Below are positions 38,826-48,217 of a stretch of DNA of 64,000 nt, piece after piece (position 1 is the stretch's first letter; every line of letters starts with the position of its first letter). The stretch is taken from the NCBI GenBank assembly GCA_044867645.1, contig JBIOVI010000063.1:1-64000 (forward strand), given 5' to 3'. This stretch comes from VRUE01 sp044867645 (GTDB lineage: Bacteria > Actinomycetota > Thermoleophilia > Solirubrobacterales > 70-9). The position numbers and the translations under genes were made by a program. Under the pieces are notes generated by a model, which saw only the letters and a list, made by a program, of their open reading frames with translations, was not told the origin of the DNA and ran no database searches.

Positions 38826-38870
38826 CCAGACATTGTGTCTACTACGCCGATTTGGCGCGAACGATCTGCG

Positions 38871-41066
38871 TCAGCTCATCTCATCGGCCTCGACCGCGAC
38901 CGGCTCCGCGCTCTGGCCGTCGCCAAGCACGCGCGGCAGATCGGCCTCGGCGATCAGCACCTGCCGGGGCTTTGAGCCCTCATAGCCGGAGATCACGCCA
39001 CGCCGCTCCAGCATGTCGATCAGCCTCCCTGCCCGCGTGTAGCCGACCCGGAGCCGGCGCTGGATCATCGACACCGAAGCGGTTTCGGTCTGCACGACGG
39101 TGCGGATCGCCTCGTCGAGCAGGTCGTCGGCGTCGGGGTCGAAGTCGTCGTCCCCCGTCTCGCCCGCGACCTCCTCCCGGGCCTCCAGAAGCTCCGCCTC
39201 GAATTCCGGTTCGCCCTGCTTGGCCCAGTGCCCCGTGACCCGCGCGATCTCCTCCTCGGTCACGAACGCCGCCTGCACGCGAGCCAGCTTCGAGGTGCCG
39301 GCGCCGCGGAAGAGCATGTCCCCCTGGCCGAGCAGGGCCTCCGCCCCGCCCTGGTCGAGGATCACCCGCGAGTCGGTCTGCGAGGAGACAGCGAAGGCGA
39401 TGCGGGCGGGGATGTTGACCTTGATCGTGCCGGTGATGATGTCGGTCGAAGGTCGCTGCGTCGCCAGCACCAGGTGAATCCCGGTGGCGCGTGACTTCTG
39501 CGCGAGGCGGATGATCGAGTCCTCGACCTCGGCCGGCGAGACCATCATCAGGTCCGCAAGCTCGTCGATTACGCAGAGGATGTGCGGCAGCGGCGCCTCG
39601 CCGGCCTTGATCCGGGCCCGGTTCAGCTCCGCCAGGTTGCGGCAGCGCGCCTGGCCCATGATCCCGTAGCGGCTCTCCATCTCGCCGATCAAGTTGGCGA
39701 GCACGTTGGCGGCGAGGCGAGGCGAGGTGACCACGGGCGTCAACAGGTGCGGGACGTTCTCGTAGTGGTTGAGCTCGACCTGCTTGGGATCGACCAGGAC
39801 GAGCCGCACGTCGTTGGGCGAGGCGTGCATCAGGATCGAGGAGAGGATCGCGTTGACGCAGCCTGACTTGCCCGAGCCGGTCGTGCCGGCGACGAGGACA
39901 TGGGGCATCTTCGCCAGGTCGGTCCAGACCGCGTTGCCGTCGATCCCTTTGCCGAGCCAGGCGACCAGGGGCGAGGTCTTCTCCGGGCGACCGGCGTAGA
40001 TGTCGCCGAGACGGACCAGGCGACGGCGGGTGTTCGGGACCTCGACCCCGACCGCCTGCTTGCCCGGGATCGGCGCCAAGATCCGGATGTCGGTGGAGGC
40101 GAGCGCGTAGGCGAGGTCGTTGGAGAGCTCGGTGACTTTCTTCACCTTGGTGCCGGGGGCGAGGCGCAGCTCGAAGCGCGAGACGTGGGGACCGCTGACG
40201 ATGCCGACGATCTTCGCCTCGACGCCGAAGTGGCCGAGCGTTTCGACCAGCTTGCGCCCGATCGCTTCGTGGTCCCGGGGGTCGGGACCTTTGTCGCCTT
40301 TGCCTTTTTCCAGCACCTTGGCGGGCGGGGGCCGGTAGTCGATCTGATCGGATTCGGTGACGCCGCGCTTCTGCCCCATAGGAGTCAGCGCCGCTTGCTT
40401 GGACTCGGAATCGGTGCCCACGCCGAGGCCCTCCTCGCTGCGGACCTCGACCTCGTAGGCGTGGGGATGCAGGCCCTCCTCCACCGGCGCGGGGTCGACG
40501 GCCGGCTCGGCGTCGAACTCGGTGGTCGCCGGCTCCTCGTCCTCCTCAAGTTCGCCCCCGGCGAGCGCCACGGTCGGTTCGAAGTCGTCATCCTCGGGAT
40601 AGGTACTCATCACGTCGGTGGGTCCGGCCTTGGTCTCGAGGGCAGTGGTCCTTTCGCCGCGTCGCGCTTCGCGATGCTGGATCGCCGTCTGGGCGATGTC
40701 GCGACCGCCGAGGACGGTGCGGCGGACGCCGCGACCTACCCCTCGGAAGACGGTCGATATCGAGGTGCCGGTGACCAGCATCGCTCCAACCGCCAGCATC
40801 AGGACGGTCACGATCCGCGCCCCCACCTTGCCGAGCAGGTACTCGAGCCCAGTTTCCAGCCCGTAGCCGACCTTGCCGCCGTCCCAGCCGAAGAAGAACA
40901 CGAAGGTTAGGTAGACGCCAGACGCGATCAGGGAGAGGCCGATCAGGTCGAGGTGGCGCTGCTGCAGTCCTTCCGGCAAGCGTGGCCGCGGCAGGCGTGG
41001 CTTGGCTTTCGCTTTCCCCTTCGGTTTACGGCGAGCAGCCGAGCCTCGTTTCTTGCGCACGAACAT
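38871..41066 (-). CDS. ftsK: DNA translocase FtsK/SpoIIIE
   Basis: 731 residues. The N-terminal hydrophobic helices (about 40-115) anchor it at the septum; an acidic linker follows; the motor has Walker A 'AGTTGSGKSGCVN', Walker B 'HILCVIDELADLM' and 'LATQRPSTDII'. The C-terminal gamma winged helix ('VQTETASVSMIQRRLRVGYTRAGRLID') reads KOPS-type sequences and activates XerD at dif. This is relevant to the dif site at 12656 in the same window. Confidence 0.96.
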   Translation of the reverse strand: MFVRKKRGSAARRKPKGKAKAKPRLPRPRLPEGLQQRHLDLIGLSLIASGVYLTFVFFFGWDGGKVGYGLETGLEYLLGKVGARIVTVLMLAVGAMLVTGTSISTVFRGVGRGVRRTVLGGRDIAQTAIQHREARRGERTTALETKAGPTDVMSTYPEDDDFEPTVALAGGELEEDEEPATTEFDAEPAVDPAPVEEGLHPHAYEVEVRSEEGLGVGTDSESKQAALTPMGQKRGVTESDQIDYRPPPAKVLEKGKGDKGPDPRDHEAIGRKLVETLGHFGVEAKIVGIVSGPHVSRFELRLAPGTKVKKVTELSNDLAYALASTDIRILAPIPGKQAVGVEVPNTRRRLVRLGDIYAGRPEKTSPLVAWLGKGIDGNAVWTDLAKMPHVLVAGTTGSGKSGCVNAILSSILMHASPNDVRLVLVDPKQVELNHYENVPHLLTPVVTSPRLAANVLANLIGEMESRYGIMGQARCRNLAELNRARIKAGEAPLPHILCVIDELADLMMVSPAEVEDSIIRLAQKSRATGIHLVLATQRPSTDIITGTIKVNIPARIAFAVSSQTDSRVILDQGGAEALLGQGDMLFRGAGTSKLARVQAAFVTEEEIARVTGHWAKQGEPEFEAELLEAREEVAGETGDDDFDPDADDLLDEAIRTVVQTETASVSMIQRRLRVGYTRAGRLIDMLERRGVISGYEGSKPRQVLIAEADLPRVLGDGQSAEPVAVEADEMS

Positions 41067-41108
41067 GGCAGCCGCTTCGACGCCAACCGTCCCTCCCCTG
41101 CCTGGACG

Positions 41109-41507
41109 CTACGGCTGCGTCGCGATCCAGGCCGCAATCAAGCTGGCAAAACCACCGATCGCCGCGCATATCAGCAGAACCATGAGTGTTTGAATCGCGT
41201 CGAACCTGGTGTGCATTTCGGATCGCATGGCCTGCATCTCGGACCGCAGGGCTTTGGACTCCTCATTCATCTCGGCGCGAACTTTCGTGAACTCGGTGCC
41301 CACACCCTTGAACTCGGTCCCCACGCCCTTGAACTCGGTGCCCACAGCCTTGAAGTCGTTGTCCACGCCCTTGAATTTGGCATGCACTTCCTTGAACTCG
41401 GCCCGCACGTCCTTGAACTCGGCCCGCATCTCTCCATGCATCGCCTTGATGCTGTCGTTGAGGTCGTCCAACCTGTCATCGCTCCAGCTCACCCTCATCG
41501 CCTCCAT
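41109..41507 (-). CDS. Coiled-coil protein with heptad repeats and C-terminal membrane anchor
   Basis: 132 residues. Seven-residue units based on 'EFKGVGT' / 'EFKEVHA' run from about residue 25 to 75, encoded by seven 21-base tandem repeats (41289-41435). A second charged helix leads to a C-terminal membrane segment ('TLMVLLICAAIGGFASLIAAWIA'). It looks like a tail-anchored coiled coil facing the cytoplasm. Function unknown. It stands alone between ftsK and the lytic enzyme. Confidence 0.65.
   Translation of the reverse strand: MEAMRVSWSDDRLDDLNDSIKAMHGEMRAEFKDVRAEFKEVHAKFKGVDNDFKAVGTEFKGVGTEFKGVGTEFTKVRAEMNEESKALRSEMQAMRSEMHTRFDAIQTLMVLLICAAIGGFASLIAAWIATQP
41289..41435 (-). repeat. 21-base tandem repeat array (seven units) in a coding region
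   Basis: Units begin GAACTCGG on the plus strand and recur every 21 bases at 41289, 41310, 41331, 41352, 41373, 41394 and 41415. The first three and last two are nearly identical, the middle two diverged. Each unit encodes seven residues of the coiled coil, so unit gain or loss would lengthen the coil in frame. Confidence 0.85.
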
Positions 41508-41587
41508 GTGTTCACGCTAGCGGGGCGCCTCGCAAGGGTGATGCGCCGAATGTAAAAAGTTTCGCAGACTTTTGTCTCAGATGTGTG

Positions 41588-42571
41588 TCAGCCGGCGCAG
41601 ACCCAGGCGCTGCCGCCCGAGTCAGCCCAGATTTCGGCGGCGATGCGGTCTTGTTCGGACTTCGGTGCGTCCTGCGGCTCGCCCTGACCGCCATAGAGGT
41701 CCCAGGTCGAGGGCAGGATCTGGTAGGCGCCACCGGCGCCGCTGCTCGGGTTGACGGCGCCGTAGTTGCCGCCGGACTCGCACATCACGATGTAGGTGGG
41801 GATCGAGTAGGGACCGCCGAGCCAGCGGCCTACGATTTCTTCAGCCGCGGCACGACTCGCTGCTTCCGCGGCTTCGATCTCGCCGACCCATTCGCCGATT
41901 TTCGATTTCAGCGTTGCGAGAGATTCGGACCTCGCTGCCGAGAGCGAGTCCAGCCTGACCGTTGCCTCCTCGGCGCGGCTGCGCACGGCGGCGATTTCGG
42001 AGCGGGCCGCGGCGAGGCGCTCGTTGTAGGCGTCGACCCGCGCCTTCAGCGCGGCGACGAGCTCCAGCTCGTGCCGCACCCGGTTACGCACCTGCTCGAC
42101 CCGCGCCGCCAGCTCGGTGTCGGAGTCCTCGATCCGCTGCAGGTATTCGGTCCTCGTCGCAAGCTCGTCGTAGTCACCCGAGCCTAGGATGACGCTGGCA
42201 GTGCTCGGCGAGCCGCTCTCGTAGATCGCAACCAGGCGCCGGGCGAGCGCCCGGCGGGCGCGACGCAGGCGACGGCGCTCGGCTTCGAGATGCCGTTCGG
42301 AGCGCTCGACCTCGGCGGCGAGCCTCGCGGCCCGCTCGCGCCCGTGTTCGAGCAAGCCGGTCAGATGCCGCTCGCGCGAAGCGGCCGCCGATGCTTCGGC
42401 TTCGGTGCTGGCCAGCTGTTCCTGCGTCGCGCGGATCTGGGCGCCGAGCGAAGCCGCTTCGTCGCGGGCGCTGTCCACCTTGCCTCGAAGTACGTCGATT
42501 TCGGCCGCGCCGGCGGAGGCAACCGCAAGCAAGGCTACGACAAGGAGAGCGACTGCGGGCTTCCAGCGCAT
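41588..42571 (-). CDS. Secreted coiled-coil peptidoglycan-hydrolase with transglycosylase (Rpf-like) domain
   Basis: 327 residues. Signal peptide ('PAVALLVVALLAVASAGAA'), a long double coiled coil as in PcsB/RipA-type regulators (about 25-235), then a lysozyme-fold transglycosylase-like domain ('YIVMCESGGNYGAVNPSSG', 'GAYQILPSTWDLYGG', 'WADSGGSAWVCAG') with the catalytic-type Glu after Cys. The coil probably controls access at the division site; the domain would cleave glycan strands. Confidence 0.85.
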   Translation of the reverse strand: MRWKPAVALLVVALLAVASAGAAEIDVLRGKVDSARDEAASLGAQIRATQEQLASTEAEASAAASRERHLTGLLEHGRERAARLAAEVERSERHLEAERRRLRRARRALARRLVAIYESGSPSTASVILGSGDYDELATRTEYLQRIEDSDTELAARVEQVRNRVRHELELVAALKARVDAYNERLAAARSEIAAVRSRAEEATVRLDSLSAARSESLATLKSKIGEWVGEIEAAEAASRAAAEEIVGRWLGGPYSIPTYIVMCESGGNYGAVNPSSGAGGAYQILPSTWDLYGGQGEPQDAPKSEQDRIAAEIWADSGGSAWVCAG

Positions 42572-42745
42572 GCGAGCACCTCAGATGACCGATTTCGCGG
42601 CAGCGTGTGCCTGGGGGCGCGCGTGGTCGAGCAGATCAAGGACGCAGGGTGCAGCCTTTGCTGGTTGCAAAGGCAAACCCGAGGACGCCGAGATGCGCAG
42701 CGCCACGCGTGTCATCCAGGTGCGCGAGGTCGCGGAATTGGTCAT

Positions 42746-42898
42746 CTAACCCTCGGGAACGTTGCGGTTCGCCAGGTAGACGGCGGCACCGATCGCCGCG
42801 ACCGCAAGGCCGGCACCGATCCGGATCTCGCGGCGGTAGCGGCGGCGCAGATAGATCACCGCGAAACGCAGAGCCGCCTTGCCGAGCGTGTTGTACAT
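42746..42898 (-). CDS. 50-residue membrane protein coupled to argG
   Basis: ATG 42898 overlaps the argG stop (TGATG). A basic N-terminal half ('YLRRRYRREIRIG') precedes a hydrophobic helix ('AGLAVAAIGAAVYLA'). Small single-helix protein of unknown function. The overlap supports real translation. Confidence 0.5.
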   Translation of the reverse strand: MYNTLGKAALRFAVIYLRRRYRREIRIGAGLAVAAIGAAVYLANRNVPEG

Positions 42899-44175
42899 CA
42901 GCCTTCGTTCCCCTCGTTGCGCTGCCTCGCCCTGTACGCCATCCGCGATTGCAGCGACCAGAGCTCGATGAACCCGGGTGAGGCAGTCTGCGAGAAGAGG
43001 CCGCCCGACTCGGCAAAGGAGGCAAGGTCGGCGTCGTAGACCGCGTTGGGGGAAGAGCGCGTGACGACGCGCGCGCTCCCTTTGTACAGCCGCAGCCCGA
43101 TCGTCCCGCTCACCTGTGCGTTGACGGCATCCATGTATGCGTCGAGGTCGGAGCGCAGTGGCTCCCACCAGAGTCCGGCATAGACAAGGTACGCCCACTT
43201 CTGGTCCAGCCCCGGCTTTAGCTGGTTCTGGTGGATCGTTCCCACCAGCTTCTCGAGCTCCTGGTGAGCGGGCAGCAGGATCGCCGCCGCCGGCACCTCG
43301 TAGATGTCGCGCACCTTGAGCCCGACGATGCGGTCCTCGATGTGGTCGACGATCCCGACCCCGTGGCGGCAGCCGATCTCCGCCACCGTTTCGAGCAGCT
43401 CGACTAGCCCGAGCCGCTCCCCGTTCAGCCCAACCGGAACGCCGGCCTCGAACTCGACCGTCACCGTCTCCGCCTCGTCCGGCGCCCGCTCGGGCAGGGT
43501 GACCAGCTGGAAGACGTCGTCCTCCGGCGCGTGATCGAGATCCTCGATCCAGCGACCCTCCGACGAGCGGCCCCAGAGGTTGTCGTCGATCGAGTAGGGG
43601 GCGACCTCGGTGCCTCCCTTGACGGGGATGCCGTGCTCACGGGCGTAGGCGATCTCCTCCTCGCGGCCCATCTGCCAGGAGCGCACCGGTGCGATCGTCT
43701 TCAGCTCCGGCGCCAGCGTCGCCACCGTCGCCTCGATCCGAACCTGGTCGTTGCCCTTGCCGGTGCAGCCGTGGGCGATCGTGTCGCAGCCGGATTCGCG
43801 CGCCTGTTCCACCGCCAGCTCGGCGATCAGCGGCCTGCCCAGCGCCGTGAACAGCGGGTAGCCGCCGCCGTAGAGCGCGTTCGCCTTGATCGCCGGGACG
43901 ACGAAGTCGCTGGCGAAGCGCTCGCGAGCATCGACGACGTGGCACTCGAGCGCGCCCAGGCGCTTCGCCTTGTCCTCGATCGCCGCGTAATCCTCGCCGG
44001 GCTGGCCGAGGTTGACGGTGAGGCAGACCACCTCCGCGCCGTAGCGATCCTGGATCCACTTCAGCATCACGCTCGTGTCGAGGCCGCCGGAGTAGAGCAG
44101 CAGCACCCGCCGAACCTCGGCCGGGTCGGCCTCGTAGCCCGCAGTGCGGACCTGGTCGGGCTGGTGCTCAGTCAT
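42898..44175 (-). CDS. argG: Argininosuccinate synthase
   Basis: 425 residues. ATP PP-loop 'LLYSGGLDTSVML' (about 26-38), 'GQPGEDYAAIE', 'HGCTGKGNDQVR' and 'SIDDNLWGRSSEG' are intact. It joins citrulline and aspartate with ATP cleavage in arginine synthesis. An unusual start segment of about 20 residues precedes the core. It lies downstream of the argCJBD block, separated by two small unrelated genes; argF and argH are not in the window. Confidence 0.97.
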   Translation of the reverse strand: MTEHQPDQVRTAGYEADPAEVRRVLLLYSGGLDTSVMLKWIQDRYGAEVVCLTVNLGQPGEDYAAIEDKAKRLGALECHVVDARERFASDFVVPAIKANALYGGGYPLFTALGRPLIAELAVEQARESGCDTIAHGCTGKGNDQVRIEATVATLAPELKTIAPVRSWQMGREEEIAYAREHGIPVKGGTEVAPYSIDDNLWGRSSEGRWIEDLDHAPEDDVFQLVTLPERAPDEAETVTVEFEAGVPVGLNGERLGLVELLETVAEIGCRHGVGIVDHIEDRIVGLKVRDIYEVPAAAILLPAHQELEKLVGTIHQNQLKPGLDQKWAYLVYAGLWWEPLRSDLDAYMDAVNAQVSGTIGLRLYKGSARVVTRSSPNAVYDADLASFAESGGLFSQTASPGFIELWSLQSRMAYRARQRNEGNEG

Positions 44176-44176
44176 G

Positions 44177-44533
44177 CTAAGGCGCTTCGAGCCCGCCGCT
44201 GCCGCCTTCTTCGGTGGTCGTCGTCGGCGCGGTGGTCGTGGGGGAAGTCGTCGTTTCCGTGGTGGTCGTTTCCGTCGTGGTTGGCTCGGTGTCCGTGGTT
44301 TCGGTCGTCTCGTCGGTCGTTTCCGACGTGGTCGAGTCGGTGCTCGGCAGGGTCGTGACCGCCGAAGGGGTCGAGGTCGAGCTGCCGCTGTCGTCGGAGG
44401 CGATCACCACGATCGCCACCACCAGTCCGACGATCACCGCGATCAGACCCGCAATCAGCAGCCGCATGTTGCCGTGCCGGCGGCCGCCTGGCTGCTCTGG
44501 CTGTCCCATGATCCGAGTCGGGTCGTCGTGCAT
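44177..44533 (-). CDS. Small membrane protein with Thr/Ser-rich tail
   Basis: 118 residues. One membrane helix ('LLIAGLIAVIVGLVVAIVVIA', about 24-44) followed by an outside tail of about 70 residues, nearly all Thr, Ser, Glu and Pro ('TETTTTETTTSPTTT'), which is typical of O-glycosylated cell-surface stalks. It ends just before argG. Function unknown. Confidence 0.6.
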   Translation of the reverse strand: MHDDPTRIMGQPEQPGGRRHGNMRLLIAGLIAVIVGLVVAIVVIASDDSGSSTSTPSAVTTLPSTDSTTSETTDETTETTDTEPTTTETTTTETTTSPTTTAPTTTTEEGGSGGLEAP

Positions 44534-44553
44534 CGAGTGGTGATCCTACGGCT

Positions 44554-45012
44554 CTACTCCTCGGGGCCGAGGATCGCGTCGAGGATCTCGCCGGTGTCGT
44601 CGATCTCGAAGCCGCTTCGCAGCCGTGCCTCGATCTCGGCTCTCCCGGCACCGGAGACCGCCATCTGCGTTGCCAGCAGGCGCGCGGCGGCAGAGCCGGA
44701 GCGTCGGGGAGCCAGTGGCTCCTCGTCGCGGTCACCGTCGCCGACAGCTTCAACGGGCTTCAAATGCACCGTGCGGCGCTCGGCGGAAGTGGGCGGGTCG
44801 AGCTGGTCGGCAAGCTCGCGCAGACGTTCGGCGACGATCAGGTCGGCGCGTCCGCGCGCCTCGTCCAGGTAGCGCTGCGCCTGTTCCTCGGCGCCGTCGA
44901 TGACGCTCGCGGCAGCTCGCTCGGCGGCGTCCACGATCACCGCCAGGCGCTGGGCTGCGTCGCTGGCCGTGGCCGGCGGGCGTCGCTCTGGGGGGATCTT
45001 CTGACTGCTCAT
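44554..45012 (-). CDS. Conserved-looking helical protein of unknown function
   Basis: 152 residues, soluble. A helical first half ('AQRLAVIVDAAERAAASVIDGAEEQAQRYL') resembles coiled-coil DivIVA/ATP-synthase-b-type linkers; the second half ('LLATQMAVSGAGRAEIEARL') suggests a small helical domain. Start ATG 45012 overlaps the end of argD by four bases. It occupies the spot where argF or argR often lies but resembles neither. Confidence 0.6.
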   Translation of the reverse strand: MSSQKIPPERRPPATASDAAQRLAVIVDAAERAAASVIDGAEEQAQRYLDEARGRADLIVAERLRELADQLDPPTSAERRTVHLKPVEAVGDGDRDEEPLAPRRSGSAAARLLATQMAVSGAGRAEIEARLRSGFEIDDTGEILDAILGPEE

Positions 45013-46199
45013 CTCGTTGCGTAGCTTAGGAGCGAATCGCCGATCGTCACAACGGCGCGCTCGATATGGGCCAAATCGACCGTCAGCGGGGGCAACAGGC
45101 GCAGCGTGCCCGGCTCGGGCACGTTGACGATCAGCCCGCGCTCGAGCAGATCGGCGCCCACGGCGGCGGCGTCGATGCCGGGCTCGAGGCCCACGCCGAC
45201 CATCAGGCCCCGGCCGCGGACCTCGGCGACGCCCTCGAGGGCGAGGAGGTCCTCGCGCAGCACGGCACCAAGCTCGCGTACGCGCCGCAGCAGAGCCGGG
45301 TCGTCGACTAGGTCGAGCACGGCAAGCGCCGCCGCCGAGACGACCGCGCCGCCGGCAAAGGTCGAGCCGTGGTCGCCGGGCTCCAGCACCTCGCCGGCGG
45401 TGGAGGTCGCGACGCAGGCGCCGACCGGCAGGCCGCCACCCAGCGCCTTGGCGCTGGTCAAGAGGTCTGGCCGCACCGGTGACTGCTCGTAAGCCCAGAG
45501 CGAGCCGGTCCGACCCATCCCGGTCTGGATCTCATCGAGGATCAGCAGCGCCCCGGTTTCGTCGCAGGCCTCACGCGCGGCGAGCAGAGTCTCGTCGCCG
45601 AGCGGATAGATCCCCGACTCCCCCTGGATCGGCTCGATCATGACCGCGGCGGTGTTCTCGTAGACGGCGTCGCGCAGGGCGCCGGCGTCGTCGAACGGGA
45701 CCGAGCGGAAGCCGGGCAGCATCGGCCCGAGGGCGCGGTTCTCCGCCATTTTCGGCGTCGCCGCAAGAGCCCCGTAGGTACGGCCGTGGAAGTCGCGTTC
45801 GAAGCTGACGATCTCAGGGTTTTCAACGCCCCGGCGGTGCGCGTTCTTGCGGGCGATCTTGATCGCACACTCGTTGGCCTCGGTTCCCGAGTTGGCGAGG
45901 AAGACCCTCCCCCCCAGGCTCGAACCGGAGAGGCGCTCGGCGAGCCGCACCATCGGCTCGGTGTAGAAGAGGTTGGACGTGTGCATCAGCCGCCCGGCCT
46001 GCTCGCGGACCGCCTCGACCACCGCCGGGTGACAGTGGCCGACCGAGCAGACCGAGATCCCGGCCAGGAAGTCGAGGTACTCCTTGCCCTCGGAGTCCCA
46101 GAGCAGCGGCCCCTCGCCGCGCACGAACTCGACCGGCGCCCGCCGGTAAGTGTCCATTAGGTATCGCTGCTCGAGCGCCTGCAGGTCGGTCAGGTTCAT
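45009..46199 (-). CDS. argD: Acetylornithine aminotransferase
   Basis: 396 residues from ATG 46199 (ATGA overlap with argB). PLP fold-type I class III: 'NSGTEANECAIKIAR', 'LILDEIQTGMGRTG', the PLP lysine in 'LTSAKALGGGLPVGA', and 'FAGGAVVSAAALAVLD'. The usual Thr after 'GSTFAGG' is kept. It makes N-acetylornithine from the semialdehyde delivered by ArgC. Confidence 0.95.
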   Translation of the reverse strand: MNLTDLQALEQRYLMDTYRRAPVEFVRGEGPLLWDSEGKEYLDFLAGISVCSVGHCHPAVVEAVREQAGRLMHTSNLFYTEPMVRLAERLSGSSLGGRVFLANSGTEANECAIKIARKNAHRRGVENPEIVSFERDFHGRTYGALAATPKMAENRALGPMLPGFRSVPFDDAGALRDAVYENTAAVMIEPIQGESGIYPLGDETLLAAREACDETGALLILDEIQTGMGRTGSLWAYEQSPVRPDLLTSAKALGGGLPVGACVATSTAGEVLEPGDHGSTFAGGAVVSAAALAVLDLVDDPALLRRVRELGAVLREDLLALEGVAEVRGRGLMVGVGLEPGIDAAAVGADLLERGLIVNVPEPGTLRLLPPLTVDLAHIERAVVTIGDSLLSYATR

Positions 46200-47035
46200 G
46201 ACGTGACCATCGTGCCGATGCCGGCGTCGGTGAACAGCTCGAGGAGCAGGCTGTGCGGCTTGCGCCCGTCGACGATGTGGGCCGACTGGGCACCGCCGCG
46301 GATCGCATCGACGCAGGCTACGAGCTTCGGCCGCATGCCGCCCTGCACCGAGTCCAGCTTGTCCTCGACCTCGCCGACCGTCGCCCGGGAGATCAGCGAG
46401 CCCTCGTCGGCCGGGTCGGCCAGCCAACCGTTGACGTCGGTGAGGAAGACCGCCTTGTAGGCGCCGAGCGCCGCCGCCACCTTGCCCGCGGCCTCATCGG
46501 CGTTGACGTTGTAGGCGTGACCCTCGCGATCGGAGGCCGAGGAGGCGACCACCGGGATGTAGTCGGCGGCGATGTGGTTGAGGACGTCGACGTCGACCCG
46601 CTCGATCGAGCCGACGAAGCCGACCTGCTCCGCGTTGGGGACCGGCGCCACCTCGAAGAGGGTGCCGTCCTGGCCGGAGAGGCCGACCGCCGGCTGGCCG
46701 TGACGGTTGAGCCGCTGCACGATGTCGGAGTTGAGCTTGCCGATCAGGACCATGCGCGCGACCTCGACCGTCTCCGCGTCGGATACCCGCAGCCCCTCGT
46801 GGAAGCGGACCTCGAGCCCGAGCCGCTCCATGTACTCGGTGATCTCGGGGCCGCCGCCGTGGACGACGACGGGGTTGAGCCCGACGTACTTGAGCAGCAC
46901 GACGTCGGTCGCGAAGGCCTCGCGCAGCCCCTCCTCGCGCATCGCCGAGCCGCCGTACTTGATCACGACGGTGCGGCCGTGGAACTCCCTGATGTAGGGA
47001 AGCGCCTCGAGCAGGGTGTCGACGTTCGTGCTCAA
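46196..47035 (-). CDS. argB: Acetylglutamate kinase
   Basis: 279 residues from TTG 47035, with AGGAGAAGAA directly upstream. 'VVIKYGGSAM' binds the nucleotide, 'VVVHGGGPEITEYMERLGL' the substrate, and 'GGMRPKLVACVDAIRGGAQSAHIVDGR' completes the kinase. It phosphorylates N-acetylglutamate, commonly the arginine-feedback step. The start lies 9 bases after argJ. Confidence 0.96.
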   Translation of the reverse strand: MSTNVDTLLEALPYIREFHGRTVVIKYGGSAMREEGLREAFATDVVLLKYVGLNPVVVHGGGPEITEYMERLGLEVRFHEGLRVSDAETVEVARMVLIGKLNSDIVQRLNRHGQPAVGLSGQDGTLFEVAPVPNAEQVGFVGSIERVDVDVLNHIAADYIPVVASSASDREGHAYNVNADEAAGKVAAALGAYKAVFLTDVNGWLADPADEGSLISRATVGEVEDKLDSVQGGMRPKLVACVDAIRGGAQSAHIVDGRKPHSLLLELFTDAGIGTMVTS

Positions 47036-47044
47036 TTCTTCTCC

Positions 47045-48217
47045 TCAGGTCGTGTACTCGGCGTTGATGCGAACGTACTCGTAGCCCAGGTCCGAGAACC
47101 AGACGTGGGCGGTGTGATCGCCGCGGTCGAGCCGCAGCCCGATCTCGGCCTCCGGCGTGTCCTCGGCCAGCTCGGCGGCGTCGATCGAGTCGGCGCCGAT
47201 CTCTTCCAGGTCCTCGCCGGCGAGCGCCATCCCGGCGGCCTGGGCGATCCGGCCCCAGTTGGGATCGCGACCGAAGAGGGCCGTCTTGACCAGCGGCGAG
47301 TTGGCGATCGTGCGCGCCACCCGCTCCGCCTCGGCCTCGGAGGCAGCGCCCTCCACCCCCACGCGGGCGACCCGCACGGCGCCCTCGCCGTCGGCGACGA
47401 TCTCGATCGCGAGCTGCAGCAGAACCGCCTCGAGCAACCCGGCGGGAAGCGGCTTGCCGGCCTCCCCGGTCGCCTGCAGCAAGACGGTGTCGTTGGTGCT
47501 CATCTGGCCGTCGACGCTGATCCGCTCGAAGGATGAGGCGGCGGCGGAGCGGAGCGCGACGGCCGTGTCTTCGACCACCGCGTCGGTCTGCACGAAGCAG
47601 AGCATCGTCGCGAAGTCAGGCATCATCATCCCGGCGCCCTTCGCCTGGGCGGAGAGGGTGACGCCGCCGGCCCGCAGAGTGCAGCTCTTCGGCCAGCGGT
47701 CGGTGGTCAGGATCGCCTCGGAGAACGCCATCCCGCCGTCGGCGGAAAGCGCGCCTGCCGCCTCGCCGATCCCCGCCAGCACCGCGTCGATAGGCAGCGG
47801 AACACCGATCACGCCGGTCTCGGCGACGGCGACTGTCGTCGGGTCGAAGCCGAGCTTCGCGCCGGCCTCCTCGCACATCGCCCAGGCGTCGGCAAAACCC
47901 TGCTCGCCGGTCTCCGCGTTGGCGTTGCCGGCGTTGACAACGGCTGCCCGCACCGCGCCGCGGTCGACCCGCTGACGGCAGACCCTGACCGGCGCGGCCG
48001 CGGATGCGTTGCGGGTCAAGAGCACCGACGAGGTGACCCGCTCGGCGTCGCAGACGAGCAGGCCGACGTCGGTTTTGCCACCGCCCTTGAGGCCGCAATG
48101 GGCGGCGCCGGCGCGGAATCCCGGGGCGAGCCGCGCGGGATCGAGCTGCTCGACGCCGGCCGGTGGGTCGACCCAGCGCGAGCGAAAGAAGGCCGTGTCG
48201 GGGGGCGAAGCGCTCAC
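47045..48217 (-). CDS. argJ: Bifunctional glutamate N-acetyltransferase / ornithine acetyltransferase
   Basis: 390 residues from GTG 48217 (GTGA overlap with argC). 'NAGNANAETGEQG', 'TGVIGVPLP' and the autocleavage region 'AKGAGMMMPDFATML' with its nucleophilic Thr are present; the C-terminal 'GRDPNWGRIAQAAG' is conserved. It recycles the acetyl group from acetylornithine to glutamate, giving the cyclic pathway. Confidence 0.95.
   Translation of the reverse strand: MSASPPDTAFFRSRWVDPPAGVEQLDPARLAPGFRAGAAHCGLKGGGKTDVGLLVCDAERVTSSVLLTRNASAAAPVRVCRQRVDRGAVRAAVVNAGNANAETGEQGFADAWAMCEEAGAKLGFDPTTVAVAETGVIGVPLPIDAVLAGIGEAAGALSADGGMAFSEAILTTDRWPKSCTLRAGGVTLSAQAKGAGMMMPDFATMLCFVQTDAVVEDTAVALRSAAASSFERISVDGQMSTNDTVLLQATGEAGKPLPAGLLEAVLLQLAIEIVADGEGAVRVARVGVEGAASEAEAERVARTIANSPLVKTALFGRDPNWGRIAQAAGMALAGEDLEEIGADSIDAAELAEDTPEAEIGLRLDRGDHTAHVWFSDLGYEYVRINAEYTT

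Noticed and set aside
44214..44543. Plus-strand frame rich in Val opposite the Thr-rich membrane protein
   Set aside because: It is the reverse reading of ACC/ACG Thr codons; the minus-strand gene has a sensible helix and tail and fits the operon direction.
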